DNA of 64,000 nucleotides from Candidatus Kinetoplastibacterium crithidii (GCA_027557655.1 CP064915.1:558001-622000); one strand, 5' to 3'. Shown: positions 17,109 to 26,064, counted from the stretch's first letter. Notes: generated by a model not told the origin, from the letters alone. Program-made: numbers and translations.

Positions 17109-18065
17109 ATGTCTACAACTACTAAAAGCACCAAAGTCTTAATAATTGGCTCTGGACCTGCTGGATATACAGCAGCTCTATATGCAGCAAGAGCTAATTT
17201 AGACCCAATAATTATTACAGGCTTAAATAAAGGCGGTCAATTAATGAACACATTAGAAATAGAAAACTGGCCAACGATAGAAAGAATAGATGGACCAGGA
17301 CTTATGGATCTATTTTTAAAACATGTCAATAAATTTAATGTTAAAGTAATTTCCGACATTATGATAGATGTAGATTTTTCAAAAAGACCTTTTATAGTAA
17401 AAACTGATAGTGGATGTAATTATGTTTGTCAAACAATCATTATAGCGACAGGAGCTTCTGCAAAAAAACTTAATATTGAATCAGAAGAAAAATATAGTGG
17501 TTTAGGTGTATCATACTGCGCAACTTGTGACGGCCCTTTTTATAAAAATAAAAATGTGCTGGTAATAGGAGGAGGAAATACAGCAATAGAAGATGCTTTA
17601 TATTTATCTAAAATATGCAATAAAGTAACCTTAATACACCGTCATGACAAATTCAAGGCTGAGCCTATAATTCTTGAAAAGCTTATACAAAAATCTCAAG
17701 AAGGCATAATAAACGTAAAAACATTTTGTAATATTACTGAAATAATTGGAGACAAATATGGTGTAACAGGAGCTAAAATAATAAATTCAAAATCAAATAA
17801 AGAAGAAAAATTAATACTAGATGGAATATTTATAGCAATAGGACATGATCCAAATACTTCAGTTTTTAAAAATAAAATTGATATGCTTAACGGATACTTA
17901 GTAACTAAAAAAGGATCTGGCAATTTTCAAACAATGACTTCAATACCAGGGGTTTTTGCTGCAGGAGATGTACAGGACAGCATATATAGGCAAGCAATAA
18001 CTAGCGCAGGAACAGGTTGCATGGCAGCTTTAGATGCACAAAAATGGCTAGAAAATAATGGCTAG
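17109..18065 (+). CDS. trxB: Thioredoxin-disulfide reductase
   Basis: FAD-dependent NADPH enzyme keeping thioredoxin reduced. The 318-residue protein has the FAD GxGxxG motif (IIGSGPAGYTAALYAARA), the redox-active CATC (SYCATCDGPFY, about residue 136), the NADPH-binding VIGGGNTAIEDALYL, and the C-terminal FAD motif VFAAGDVQDSIYRQA. All key residues are present. It overlaps the following Smr gene by 8 bases, suggesting coupled translation. A possible partner, a thioredoxin-like protein, is encoded at 32715-33086. Confidence 0.98.
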   Translation: MSTTTKSTKVLIIGSGPAGYTAALYAARANLDPIIITGLNKGGQLMNTLEIENWPTIERIDGPGLMDLFLKHVNKFNVKVISDIMIDVDFSKRPFIVKTDSGCNYVCQTIIIATGASAKKLNIESEEKYSGLGVSYCATCDGPFYKNKNVLVIGGGNTAIEDALYLSKICNKVTLIHRHDKFKAEPIILEKLIQKSQEGIINVKTFCNITEIIGDKYGVTGAKIINSKSNKEEKLILDGIFIAIGHDPNTSVFKNKIDMLNGYLVTKKGSGNFQTMTSIPGVFAAGDVQDSIYRQAITSAGTGCMAALDAQKWLENNG

Positions 18066-18612
18066 AATAAAATTATTAAAAATAGAAGATTTTAAAAAAA
18101 AATATCTAACAGAAACTAAAAACTCAAATAAACATGATCTAAAAAAAATCAAAAACAATAATAAATTTAGCTATATTAATAATGATATTAATATAGCTAG
18201 TTATGATATAATCGGATGCGATATTTCTGATGAGTTAGAAATGTCTCATTTGTTATCTGACGATGGAAAATCTTTTATTAGAAATAATTCAGACCCTAAT
18301 ATTGCGAAAAACTTGAAAAATGGTAAGTGGCCTATAAAAGCAATATTAGACTTACACGGTCTAAAGGTAGATAGCGCAAGAGAAATTTTAAATAACTTTA
18401 TAAAGGAATGCTATCAAAAAAACATGAGATGTGTAAAAATCATTCATGGAAAAGGCTATGGCTCTAATAGTAATATAGGACCAATTTTAAAACAAAAAGT
18501 GCCATCATGGCTAGTTCAAATAGAAAAAGTTCAAGCATTTTCAGAAGCTTCTAAACATGAAGGTGGTACCGGAGCCGTAGTAATATTAATACAACAAAAA
18601 ACAAGATCTTAA
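18058..18612 (+). CDS. Smr-domain protein (putative endonuclease domain)
   Basis: The 184-residue product has a lysine/asparagine-rich N-terminal region of about 95 residues with little recognisable structure. A C-terminal Smr domain follows, with LDLHGLKVDSAREIL and the family motif KIIHGKGYGS. Smr domains occur in MutS2 and in small stand-alone proteins (YdaL/SmrA/SmrB type); E. coli SmrB cleaves mRNA at collided ribosomes. Which of these roles applies here is unknown. Translationally coupled to trxB by overlap; the emrE-like gene follows directly after its stop codon. Confidence 0.88.
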   Translation: MARIKLLKIEDFKKKYLTETKNSNKHDLKKIKNNNKFSYINNDINIASYDIIGCDISDELEMSHLLSDDGKSFIRNNSDPNIAKNLKNGKWPIKAILDLHGLKVDSAREILNNFIKECYQKNMRCVKIIHGKGYGSNSNIGPILKQKVPSWLVQIEKVQAFSEASKHEGGTGAVVILIQQKTRS

Positions 18613-18939
18613 ATGAAATTTATCTATTTATCTATTGCGATTATTACTGAATTAATGGCAACAATAGCACTAAAAAACTCTATTGGATTTACTAAGCTTT
18701 GGCCTTCTTTATTCACATGTACATTCTATTTTATATCAACTTACTTTTTGTCGCTAACTCTTGAGGAGATCCCAGTAGGAGTGGCTTATGCAATATGGTG
18801 TGGGGTTGGAATAGTTCTTGTTTCAATATTAGGAGCTTTCTTTTTCAAACAAAAACTCGATGCCCCTGCTATCATCGGAATATTGATGATAGTACTAGGG
18901 GTAGTTATAATGAACTTATTTTCTAAGGTTAGCGTATAG
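18613..18939 (+). CDS. emrE: Small multidrug resistance (SMR) family transporter, EmrE/QacE type
   Basis: Proton-coupled exporter of cationic compounds, working as a dimer in the inner membrane. The 108 residues form four hydrophobic helices. The essential membrane Glu is in helix 1 (IAIITELMATIALKNS, about residue 13). The signature PVGVAYAIWCGVGIVLVSILG in helix 3 places it with EmrE/QacE rather than SugE. The start ATG directly abuts the TAA of the Smr gene. Its 3' end, including the stop codon, is part of a 12-bp palindrome shared with the convergent antiporter gene. Confidence 0.9.
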   Translation: MKFIYLSIAIITELMATIALKNSIGFTKLWPSLFTCTFYFISTYFLSLTLEEIPVGVAYAIWCGVGIVLVSILGAFFFKQKLDAPAIIGILMIVLGVVIMNLFSKVSV

Positions 18940-18963
18940 TATTTATCTCTTATAAATACTATA
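18935..18963. terminator. 12-bp perfect palindrome spanning both stop codons of a convergent pair
   Basis: TATAGTATTTAT (18935-18946), loop CTCTT, ATAAATACTATA (18952-18963). The left arm contains the emrE TAG and the right arm contains the antiporter TAG on the other strand. It has no long U-tract but can form in both transcripts, so it may protect or terminate both 3' ends. Confidence 0.6.
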
Positions 18964-20395
18964 TAACTATGTTACCTTTCACCAAACTAAATATAGCAAT
19001 AAAAGCACCTATCATTGCTATAGCAAATATCACAAGTTCACTAGTAGAAAAAATTTTATTTGTTTTTTGCTCTCTCTTAGTTAAAATAAAAAAGATTGTA
19101 CCAGGACCATATAGGACTGCAGATAAAAGAAGATACTTAAGACCTCCTGCATAAATCAACCAAGTTGTGAATATAGTAGCTAAAGCACCGCAAATAAAAT
19201 CAAATCTTCTTTGTTTATAATCTTTTGAGAGATAAGTTTCACCTGTAAAAGCTAGTTTAAATCCATAAGCTGCAACCAAAAGATAGGGAATAAGATTCAT
19301 AGAACTAGTTAGCTCCCTTGCTAAAACAAAAGCTTCCTGTGCTAGAACAGTAATAATAAGAAAAACCTGTATAGTTATGTTAGTCATCCATAATGCAGCA
19401 GATGGAACTTTATTTTTATTCTCTATCATTAAAAACTTTGGCATTGTGCCAGATGCAGCTGCAGTATACAAAACTTCTGCTGCTAACAAAGACCAAGAAA
19501 GATAGGCGCCTAATACAGCTATTAATAAGCCAAAACCTATTAAAACAGCTCCCCAATCACCAACAACTGCTTGTAATACACCGGACATAGATGGGTTTCT
19601 TAATCCTGCTAACTCATCACGATCCATAACACCATATGAAAGCATAGTAATTAAAATTAATATAATTAAAACACTTATAAATCCAACTAATGTTGCTACT
19701 CCAACATCTTTTCTATTTTTTGCATAACGAGAATAAACACTTGCACCTTCTATCCCTAAGAATACAAACACAGTTACAAGCATTGTTCCTCTAATCTGTT
19801 CAAAAATACTAGACCAACTAAATTCTCCTCCACCCCAAAAATTCCTCATAAAAATTTCTGGCTTAAATCCAATTGCAACTAATATTAAAAACATAATTAT
19901 TGGAATGATTTTAGAAATTGTAACTATGTTATTAAGATAATCTGCTTCTTTAATTCCTCTCAAAATTAAAAAATGAAAAGCCCATAATATTACTGATGAT
20001 AATAATACTGCATATATCGTAGTTCCATCATCTAACACAGGAAAAACAGCACCCATCGTAGAATTTATAATAATAAGATAGGTTACATTACCCAGACAAG
20101 TTCCAGCCCAATATCCCCAGGCGGAAGAGAAACCTAAATAATCTCCAAAACCAGCTTGTGCATAAGAGTGAACTCCAGAATCTAAATTTGGTTTCCTACA
20201 AGACAAACTCTGAAAAACAAAAGCCAACATTAACATACCAAAGCCAGAAATAGACCAAGCAATCAAAGCTCCAAATGGCCCAGTTACTTGACCAAAATGT
20301 TGGGGTAGAGAGAAAATACCTGCACCAATCATAGAACCTATAACCATAGCAGTCAGTGTCATAACAGAAAGCTTCTGAGTACTGGACTCACTCAT
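18959..20395 (-). CDS. arcD: Arginine/ornithine-type antiporter, APA superfamily
   Basis: Inner-membrane amino-acid exchanger of 478 residues with about 12-13 hydrophobic helices. The N-terminal GSMIGAGIFSLPQHFGQVTGP matches the basic amino acid/polyamine antiporter family motif. LDSGVHSYAQAGFGDYLGFSSAWGYW and VFVFLGIEGASVYSRYAKNRKDVG are characteristic of the ArcD/LysP-like arginine/ornithine exchangers. Substrate cannot be proved from sequence; lysine/cadaverine or another basic pair is possible. No arginine deiminase genes are adjacent. In a host-restricted bacterium this could move basic amino acids between symbiont and host. Confidence 0.85.
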   Translation of the reverse strand: MSESSTQKLSVMTLTAMVIGSMIGAGIFSLPQHFGQVTGPFGALIAWSISGFGMLMLAFVFQSLSCRKPNLDSGVHSYAQAGFGDYLGFSSAWGYWAGTCLGNVTYLIIINSTMGAVFPVLDDGTTIYAVLLSSVILWAFHFLILRGIKEADYLNNIVTISKIIPIIMFLILVAIGFKPEIFMRNFWGGGEFSWSSIFEQIRGTMLVTVFVFLGIEGASVYSRYAKNRKDVGVATLVGFISVLIILILITMLSYGVMDRDELAGLRNPSMSGVLQAVVGDWGAVLIGFGLLIAVLGAYLSWSLLAAEVLYTAAASGTMPKFLMIENKNKVPSAALWMTNITIQVFLIITVLAQEAFVLARELTSSMNLIPYLLVAAYGFKLAFTGETYLSKDYKQRRFDFICGALATIFTTWLIYAGGLKYLLLSAVLYGPGTIFFILTKREQKTNKIFSTSELVIFAIAMIGAFIAIFSLVKGNIVI

Positions 20396-20565
20396 ATAAA
20401 TACACTCCCATTAAAATTTTGCCTATTACAAAATCTTATTCTAAATAATATTCAAGGAAAAATATCATAAAAACTTTAATTAATATCTGTAAAAGTTATT
20501 ATGACAGATTAAATTATTTCAAATATTGAAAGATACCATTATATAGTCTTTAATCAAGAAGTATA

Positions 20566-20594
20566 TTATAATGATATTAAAGTTTTACTATAAT
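20566..20594 (+). promoter_or_regulatory. Possible sigma-70 promoter for the DUF1841 gene
   Basis: TTATAA, a 17-base spacer, then perfect TATAAT (20589-20594), about 85 bases before the start. The -35 box is weak (3 of 6), so this rests mainly on the -10 and spacing. The remainder of 20396-20678 shows no gene. Confidence 0.35.
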
Positions 20595-20678
20595 TCATTG
20601 CATTTAAAAAATCGATTATAAATCAATTCAAATATATATGTAAAATAACTACATTTTTGGCAAATAAATTACCTTTTT

Positions 20679-21113
20679 ATGTTTAATCCTTCTATAGAAC
20701 AAGTTCGATTTTTTTTTATTGACGCCTGGAAAAAATTCAACAATCCTAAAACTCAATTACTATTATCTCCTATAGAATTATTAGCAATAGAATTGATAAA
20801 AGAACATCCTGAATATCACAAGGTTTTAGAAGACAAAAATGCTGTAAAAAAAGATTATAATTTTAGAGAATTAAATCATAATCCATTTCTACATTTATCT
20901 ATGCATCTTGCTGTATCTGAACAAATAATTATAGACCAACCTTTTGGTATAAAAAAAGCATATATAAACTTATCTGAAAAAACTGATAAACATAAAGCAG
21001 CTCATGAATTAATAAAATGTCTAGAAACTGTAATGTACGAAAGCAATATAAAAAGACACCAAATTAACCAAACAAGATACATAGAACTCATAAAAACAAT
21101 CTCATCAATCTAA
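20679..21113 (+). CDS. DUF1841 family protein
   Basis: A 144-residue soluble protein of a family found mainly in beta- and some gammaproteobacteria and of unknown function. Recognised by the opening MFNPSIEQVRFFFIDAWKK, the LSPIELLAIELIKEHPEYH segment and the NPFLHLSMHLAVSEQIIIDQP motif. No signal peptide or membrane helix. It stands alone, convergent with dnaJ, and its stop codon lies in a palindrome shared with that junction. No function should be inferred beyond conservation. Confidence 0.88.
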   Translation: MFNPSIEQVRFFFIDAWKKFNNPKTQLLLSPIELLAIELIKEHPEYHKVLEDKNAVKKDYNFRELNHNPFLHLSMHLAVSEQIIIDQPFGIKKAYINLSEKTDKHKAAHELIKCLETVMYESNIKRHQINQTRYIELIKTISSI

Positions 21114-21127
21114 TAAATCATTATTAG
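21110..21127. terminator. 7-bp palindrome at the DUF1841/dnaJ convergent junction
   Basis: CTAATAA-ATCA-TTATTAG fills the entire space between the two genes. The left arm contains the DUF1841 TAA; the right arm ends one base before the dnaJ stop. Weak, A+T-rich stem. Confidence 0.4.
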
Positions 21128-22246
21128 CTAACTAAAGAACTCCTTAACTCTATCTGTCCATGATTTACTATTTGGTGAATGACGACCACCAGTATCTTTA
21201 AGAGACATTTCAAAATTTCTTAATATTTTTTTCTGCTCCTCGTTAAGTTTAACTGGTATTTCTACTATCACATGACAATACAAATCACCAGTATGACTAG
21301 ATCTCATGCTCTTTATACCCTTTCCTTTTAACCTAAATATCTTGCCAGATTGAGTTCCCTCTGGAATAGAAATTTCAGCCTTACCATTTAGAGTAGGAAC
21401 TTGTACAGACCCACCTAAGGCAGCAGTAGTAAAAGGTATTGTTAATTCACAATGCAAATTATCAGAATCTCTTTGGAAAATCTTATGTTTCTTAATATGT
21501 ATTTCTACATATAAATCACCTGGTTGACCACCATGCAAACCAGGCTCTCCATTCCCAGATAAACGTATCCTCATTCCATTATCAACGCCAATAGGAATAT
21601 TAACCTGCAAAGTTTTTTTACTACTAGTCTTACCTATACCATTACATACAGGACATGGGTCACTTATTTCTTCGCCAACTCCACGACAAACATGACATGT
21701 CTGTTGAACACTAAAGAAACCCTGTTGCATTCTTACAGAACCTTTTCCTCCACATAAAGAACATTTCTTTGGAGAATTTCCAGATTTAGATCTTTTACCA
21801 TTACATCCTTTACATGTATCCCAACCAGGAACATGAATATCAACATTACAACCACTAGCAGCTTGTTCGAGAGTAATTTCTAAATCATATTTTAAATCGG
21901 ATCCTCTAAAACGATTGCTGTCATCTCTTTTACCTGAGGAACCAAAAATTTCACCAAAAATATCGCCAAAAGCATCTGCAAATCCACCCTCCATGCCTTG
22001 CCCAGCAGAAAATCCATTTTGACCAAACCCGGAATGCCCGAAGCGATCATAAGCAGATCTTTTTTCTGAATTTCCAAGTATTTCATAAGCCTCATTTATT
22101 TCTTTAAACTTATCTTCAGCTTCTTTATTATTAGGATTGCGATCAGGATGATATTTCATAGCTAACTTACGATAAGCTTTTTTTATTTCATCTTCAGATG
22201 CATCTTTCTTTAAACCCAATACTTCATAAAAATCACGTTTTGTCAT
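21128..22246 (-). CDS. dnaJ: Chaperone protein DnaJ (Hsp40)
   Basis: Co-chaperone delivering substrates to DnaK and stimulating its ATPase. The 372-residue type I protein has a J domain with the HPD triad (MKYHPDRNP, about residue 33), a Gly/Phe-rich region (FGHSGFGQNGFSAGQG), four zinc-binding repeats (CKGCNGKR, CSLCGGKG, CHVCRGVG, CPVCNGIG), and C-terminal substrate-binding domains. The first zinc repeat lacks the final Gly. The ATG at 22246 begins MTKRDFYEVLGLKKDA; upstream in-frame sequence has no family match. Separated from dnaK by an intrinsic terminator. Confidence 0.98.
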   Translation of the reverse strand: MTKRDFYEVLGLKKDASEDEIKKAYRKLAMKYHPDRNPNNKEAEDKFKEINEAYEILGNSEKRSAYDRFGHSGFGQNGFSAGQGMEGGFADAFGDIFGEIFGSSGKRDDSNRFRGSDLKYDLEITLEQAASGCNVDIHVPGWDTCKGCNGKRSKSGNSPKKCSLCGGKGSVRMQQGFFSVQQTCHVCRGVGEEISDPCPVCNGIGKTSSKKTLQVNIPIGVDNGMRIRLSGNGEPGLHGGQPGDLYVEIHIKKHKIFQRDSDNLHCELTIPFTTAALGGSVQVPTLNGKAEISIPEGTQSGKIFRLKGKGIKSMRSSHTGDLYCHVIVEIPVKLNEEQKKILRNFEMSLKDTGGRHSPNSKSWTDRVKEFFS

Positions 22247-22294
22247 ATCCAACACACAATTTAACTTTGTTAAAAAGAAATTTTCTAGTACCAT

Positions 22295-22321
22295 GAAAAA
22301 AGCCCGAGAAAACTCGGACTT
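22295..22321 (-). terminator. Intrinsic terminator between dnaK and dnaJ
   Basis: Minus strand AGTCCGAG-TTTT-CTCGGGCT (one G-U pair) followed by TTTTT. It starts about 20 bases past the dnaK stop, so dnaJ depends on readthrough or its own promoter. Confidence 0.85.
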
Positions 22322-22340
22322 TTAATTTAAAAAAAGAAAA

Positions 22341-24260
22341 TTAATCTTTCTTAACCTCTTTAAATTCAGCATCAACAATATCTTTATCAGAAGTTGATTC
22401 GCCAGCCGTTTCGTTAACTTCATTATGATTTTCTGATTTATTATCAGAATAAATCTTTTCACCTAACTTCTGAGCAGCAATTGAAAGAGCTGTTATTTTA
22501 GAATCTATCTCTGACTTATCTGATCCTTTTACTGCATTTTCAAGATCCTTAATAGCATTTTCTATATTTTCTTTATCAGATGCTTCTAGTTTTTCTCCAT
22601 TCTCAGAAATAGATTTACGTGTAATATGGATCAAACTATCAGCCTGATTTCTAGACAATGCTAATTCTGCAATACGATGATCTTCTTCTGCATTTGCTTC
22701 AGCATCCTTGATCATCTTTTGGATTTCTTGTTCAGTTAATCCTGAATTAGCCTTAATAGTAATCTTCTTCTCTTTACCTGTTCCTTTATCCTTTGCAGAA
22801 ACATGCAAAATACCATTTGCATCAATATCAAATGTTACTTCTATTTGTGGAGTACCACGAGCTGCAGCAGGGATACCTTCCAAATTAAACTCACCAAGAA
22901 CTTTATTAGCTGAAGCTAATTCTCTTTCTCCCTGACATACCTTTATTGTTACAGAAGGCTGATTATCTTCCGCTGTAGAAAATACTTGAGAATACCTTGT
23001 AGGTATGGTCGTATTTTTCTGAATCATCTTTGTCATAACTCCACCAAGGGTTTCAATTCCAAGAGATAATGGAGTAACATCTAACAAAAGAACATCTTTT
23101 CTTTCACCAGATAAAACAGAGCCTTGTATAGCAGCACCAGCAGCTACAGCTTCATCAGGGTTAATATCTTTCCTTGGTTCCTTACCAAAAAAATCTCTAA
23201 CTTTCTCCTGAACTTTTGGCATGCGTGTCATACCACCAACTAAAATAACGTCATCTATATCAGAAGCAGAAATACCTGCATCTTTAATAGCTATCTTGCA
23301 AGGTTCAATTGTTCTATCTATTAAACCTTCAACCATAGATTCCAGCTTAGCTCTAGAAATTTTTACATTTAGATGCTTAGGTCCAGAAGAATCAGCTGTT
23401 ATATAAGGTAGGTTAATTTCAGTTTGCTGTGATGAAGAAAGCTCTATTTTTGCTCTTTCTGCAGCTTCTTTTAACCTTTGTAAGGCTAATATATCTTTAG
23501 AAAGGTCAAGACCTTGATCTTTCTTAAATTCAGCTATTATATATTCAATAATACACTGATCAAAATCTTCTCCACCTAGAAAAGTATCTCCATTAGTAGA
23601 CAATACCTCAAACTGTTTTTCCCCATCTACTTCTGCTATCTCTATTATTGAGACATCAAAAGTTCCCCCACCAAGATCATATACTACTATCTTCCTATCA
23701 CCTTTTTCTGATCTATCCAACCCAAATGCCAAGGCTGCAGCAGTTGGTTCATTAATTATTCTTTTTACATCTAAACCGGCAATTTTTCCAGCATCTTTGG
23801 TAGCCTGTCTTTGACTGTCATTAAAATAAGCAGGTACTGTTATAACAGCATCAGTTACTTCTTCACCTAAATAATCTTCAGCTGTTTTCTTCATCTTTCT
23901 TAGAATTTCAGCTGACACCTGTGGAGGAGCTATTTTCTTTCCTCGAATCTCTATCCAGGCATCATTATTTTCAGCTTTAACAATAGAGTAAGGCATAAGA
24001 GAAATGTCTTTCTGAACAGCCTGTTCATCAAACTTTCTCCCAATCAAACGCTTACTTGCATACACAGTGTTCTTCGAATTTGTAACAGCCTGCCTTTTTG
24101 CTGGAGTGCCAACTAAAATCTCCCCATCTTCCATATAGGCAACTATAGATGGAGTAGTACGAGCACCCTCGGCATTTTCTATTATTTTTATTTGATTTCC
24201 ATCCATAACAGCTACACAGCTATTTGTAGTACCTAAATCGATCCCTATAGTTTTTCCCAT
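22341..24260 (-). CDS. dnaK: Chaperone protein DnaK (Hsp70)
   Basis: Main ATP-dependent chaperone of the cytoplasm. The 639-residue protein begins MGKTIGIDLGTTNSCVAVMDG. The ATPase domain has the phosphate-2 motif IVVYDLGGGTFDVSI and the adenosine motif ILVGGMTRMPKVQ. The conserved linker VLLLDVTPLSLGIE leads to the substrate-binding domain and a C-terminal lid ending in an acidic tail (DIVDAEFKEVKKD). It is preceded by a good heat-shock sigma-32 promoter candidate (24324-24350) and followed by a terminator. grpE lies 144 bases upstream. Confidence 0.99.
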   Translation of the reverse strand: MGKTIGIDLGTTNSCVAVMDGNQIKIIENAEGARTTPSIVAYMEDGEILVGTPAKRQAVTNSKNTVYASKRLIGRKFDEQAVQKDISLMPYSIVKAENNDAWIEIRGKKIAPPQVSAEILRKMKKTAEDYLGEEVTDAVITVPAYFNDSQRQATKDAGKIAGLDVKRIINEPTAAALAFGLDRSEKGDRKIVVYDLGGGTFDVSIIEIAEVDGEKQFEVLSTNGDTFLGGEDFDQCIIEYIIAEFKKDQGLDLSKDILALQRLKEAAERAKIELSSSQQTEINLPYITADSSGPKHLNVKISRAKLESMVEGLIDRTIEPCKIAIKDAGISASDIDDVILVGGMTRMPKVQEKVRDFFGKEPRKDINPDEAVAAGAAIQGSVLSGERKDVLLLDVTPLSLGIETLGGVMTKMIQKNTTIPTRYSQVFSTAEDNQPSVTIKVCQGERELASANKVLGEFNLEGIPAAARGTPQIEVTFDIDANGILHVSAKDKGTGKEKKITIKANSGLTEQEIQKMIKDAEANAEEDHRIAELALSRNQADSLIHITRKSISENGEKLEASDKENIENAIKDLENAVKGSDKSEIDSKITALSIAAQKLGEKIYSDNKSENHNEVNETAGESTSDKDIVDAEFKEVKKD

Positions 24261-24323
24261 AGCGTCTTTACCTTGAATAAATGATACTGATTAATGTTAT
24301 AAAACAAACTTTCCTGACCTTTA

Positions 24324-24350
24324 ATTTGGGATTAAAAAATATTTTTCAAG
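24324..24350 (-). promoter_or_regulatory. Candidate RpoH (sigma-32) promoter for dnaK
   Basis: Minus strand: CTTGAAA (24350-24344), 13-base spacer, CCCAAAT (24330-24324). This fits the sigma-32 consensus CTTGAAA-N11-16-CCCCATNT well and lies about 65 bases upstream of dnaK. No CIRCE (HrcA) inverted repeat is visible in this gap. Confidence 0.7.
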
Positions 24351-24404
24351 ATCAATTGTTAGAAAAAACGATTATAATCATATATAATTATTTTCAGAAA
24401 CAAA

Positions 24405-24956
24405 TCAATCATTTGAAGAAGCTACGACAACCATAGCTGGGCGTAAAACACGATCACTTATAACATAACCTTTCTGTAGAATTTCTATCACCGAGTTAGC
24501 TGGATAATCAGACTTCACAGAAGAAATAGCTTGATGTAATGTTGGATCAAATTTATCACCCACAGCAGGACTAATTTCTTGCAACTTATTGCTTTTAAAA
24601 ACTGAATCTAACTGTTTTAAGGTTAGAGAAACTCCTTCAGTTAAACTATTAATAGTTTGATTTTTTTGTAATAGAGCCGCTTCTAAACTATCCTTAACTG
24701 ATAGCATACCTTCCGCGAAAGAATCAATAGCAAATTTACGAGTTTTAATTAATTCTTCCTGAGACCTTTTTCTTACATTTTCCATTTCTGCAGAAATTCT
24801 CAAAATTTTATCATTCTGACTATCAATAATTGATTCTAATTTTTCTAATTTCTCTTGCAAACTAATATTAAGTTCCTCAGGTGATAAATTCTCAACAGAT
24901 TCATTGTCCACCTCTGGATCTTGTACAGCATCATTAGAATTAACCTTTATATTCAT
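24405..24956 (-). CDS. grpE: Nucleotide exchange factor GrpE
   Basis: Exchanges ADP for ATP on DnaK. The 183-residue protein has an acidic N-terminus, a long coiled-coil (about residues 30-90, LEKLESIIDSQNDKILRISAEMENVRKRSQEE) and the C-terminal beta-wing domain with FDPTLHQAISSV and VLRPAMVVVA. The start ATG at 24956 is preceded by GGAGGT, the best ribosome-binding site in this cluster. It follows hemH in the same direction with a 61-base gap holding a small GTCGA/TCGAC hairpin. Confidence 0.97.
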   Translation of the reverse strand: MNIKVNSNDAVQDPEVDNESVENLSPEELNISLQEKLEKLESIIDSQNDKILRISAEMENVRKRSQEELIKTRKFAIDSFAEGMLSVKDSLEAALLQKNQTINSLTEGVSLTLKQLDSVFKSNKLQEISPAVGDKFDPTLHQAISSVKSDYPANSVIEILQKGYVISDRVLRPAMVVVASSND

Positions 24957-25017
24957 ACCATTACCTCCAATTTAGAAAACATGGATTACATTCTTTTTAG
25001 TCGAAAAATCGACAAAA

Positions 25018-26064
25018 CTATACCCAACCATATATATGGGTTTTAATGAAATTTTCTAGACCATTTATCCAATCATCATTATCATTTAAAGCATTTATAT
25101 AATGAAAATCCTTTCCACCTGAATTCAAAAATAAGTGTCGACACTGTTCATTTATTTCCTCCAGTGTTTCTAGACAATCTGAAATAAACCCAGGGCAAAC
25201 TACATCTACTCTATCAATACCACTCTTAGCAAGATTTACTAATGTTTCTGATGTATAAGGCTTTATCCATTCTGAATAACCAAATTTACTCTGAAAACTT
25301 ATGTATATAATGTTTTTGTCAAAATTGAGTTGACTTGATAATAGTTTAAAGGTTTCAATACAATCCTTATAATAAGGATCTCCTTTATCAATAGAATATT
25401 GAGGTAATCCATGAAAACTTACTACAAGACTATTTGGAAATCCATGCATATCCCAATAGTTATGGATATTGGTTACTAAGGAATCTATATAAAATTTAGA
25501 TGAACTAAATCTTTTTATATACCTAAATTCCGGAATATCTCTCTTGTGAATTAAATATCTACCGACATACTCCACTATACTTCCAGTAGTACTAGAAGAA
25601 TACTGAGGAAATAATGGAAATAACAAAACTTTTTCACAAGATCCATCCATTAAAGAATCTAAAGATTCTTTAATGGATGGATAACCATATCTCATACAGA
25701 ATTCTATTCTGACATTAATATTCTTTTGTAAAAATATTCTCTCTAATTTCAAAGCCTGCAATTTAGTATACACATATAAAGGAGAACCTTCTGGCATCCA
25801 TATTTTTTCATAAAGACTTCTTAATTTTCTAGGTCGAGTTCTCAATACTATGGTACGTAATATTATCTGCCAAATAAATCTAGGTAATTCAACAACACGA
25901 TTATCAGACAAGAAAGATCCAATATATTCCCTAATATCGTCAATACTTGTCGATTTAGGTGTGCCTAAATTAACCAATAATATACCTATTTTACTGTTTG
26001 AATTTTTCAAATAACAATTAGGGTCCATTACAGCAGAATTATATTTCTTAGAACTTTGAGTCAT
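25018..26064 (-). CDS. hemH: Ferrochelatase
   Basis: Inserts Fe2+ into protoporphyrin IX, the last step of heme synthesis; peripheral inner-membrane enzyme. The 348-residue protein contains the N-terminal GILLVNLGTPKSTSIDDIREYI motif, the catalytic His in VVSFHGLPQYSIDKGDPY, and the conserved QSKFGYSEWIKPYTSETL and CPGFISDCLETLEEI segments with the catalytic Glu. The ATG at 26064 is preferred over the in-frame TTG at 26070. Trypanosomatids that carry such symbionts are known to obtain heme from them, so retention is expected if the organism assignment is right. Confidence 0.97.
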   Translation of the reverse strand: MTQSSKKYNSAVMDPNCYLKNSNSKIGILLVNLGTPKSTSIDDIREYIGSFLSDNRVVELPRFIWQIILRTIVLRTRPRKLRSLYEKIWMPEGSPLYVYTKLQALKLERIFLQKNINVRIEFCMRYGYPSIKESLDSLMDGSCEKVLLFPLFPQYSSSTTGSIVEYVGRYLIHKRDIPEFRYIKRFSSSKFYIDSLVTNIHNYWDMHGFPNSLVVSFHGLPQYSIDKGDPYYKDCIETFKLLSSQLNFDKNIIYISFQSKFGYSEWIKPYTSETLVNLAKSGIDRVDVVCPGFISDCLETLEEINEQCRHLFLNSGGKDFHYINALNDNDDWINGLENFIKTHIYGWV

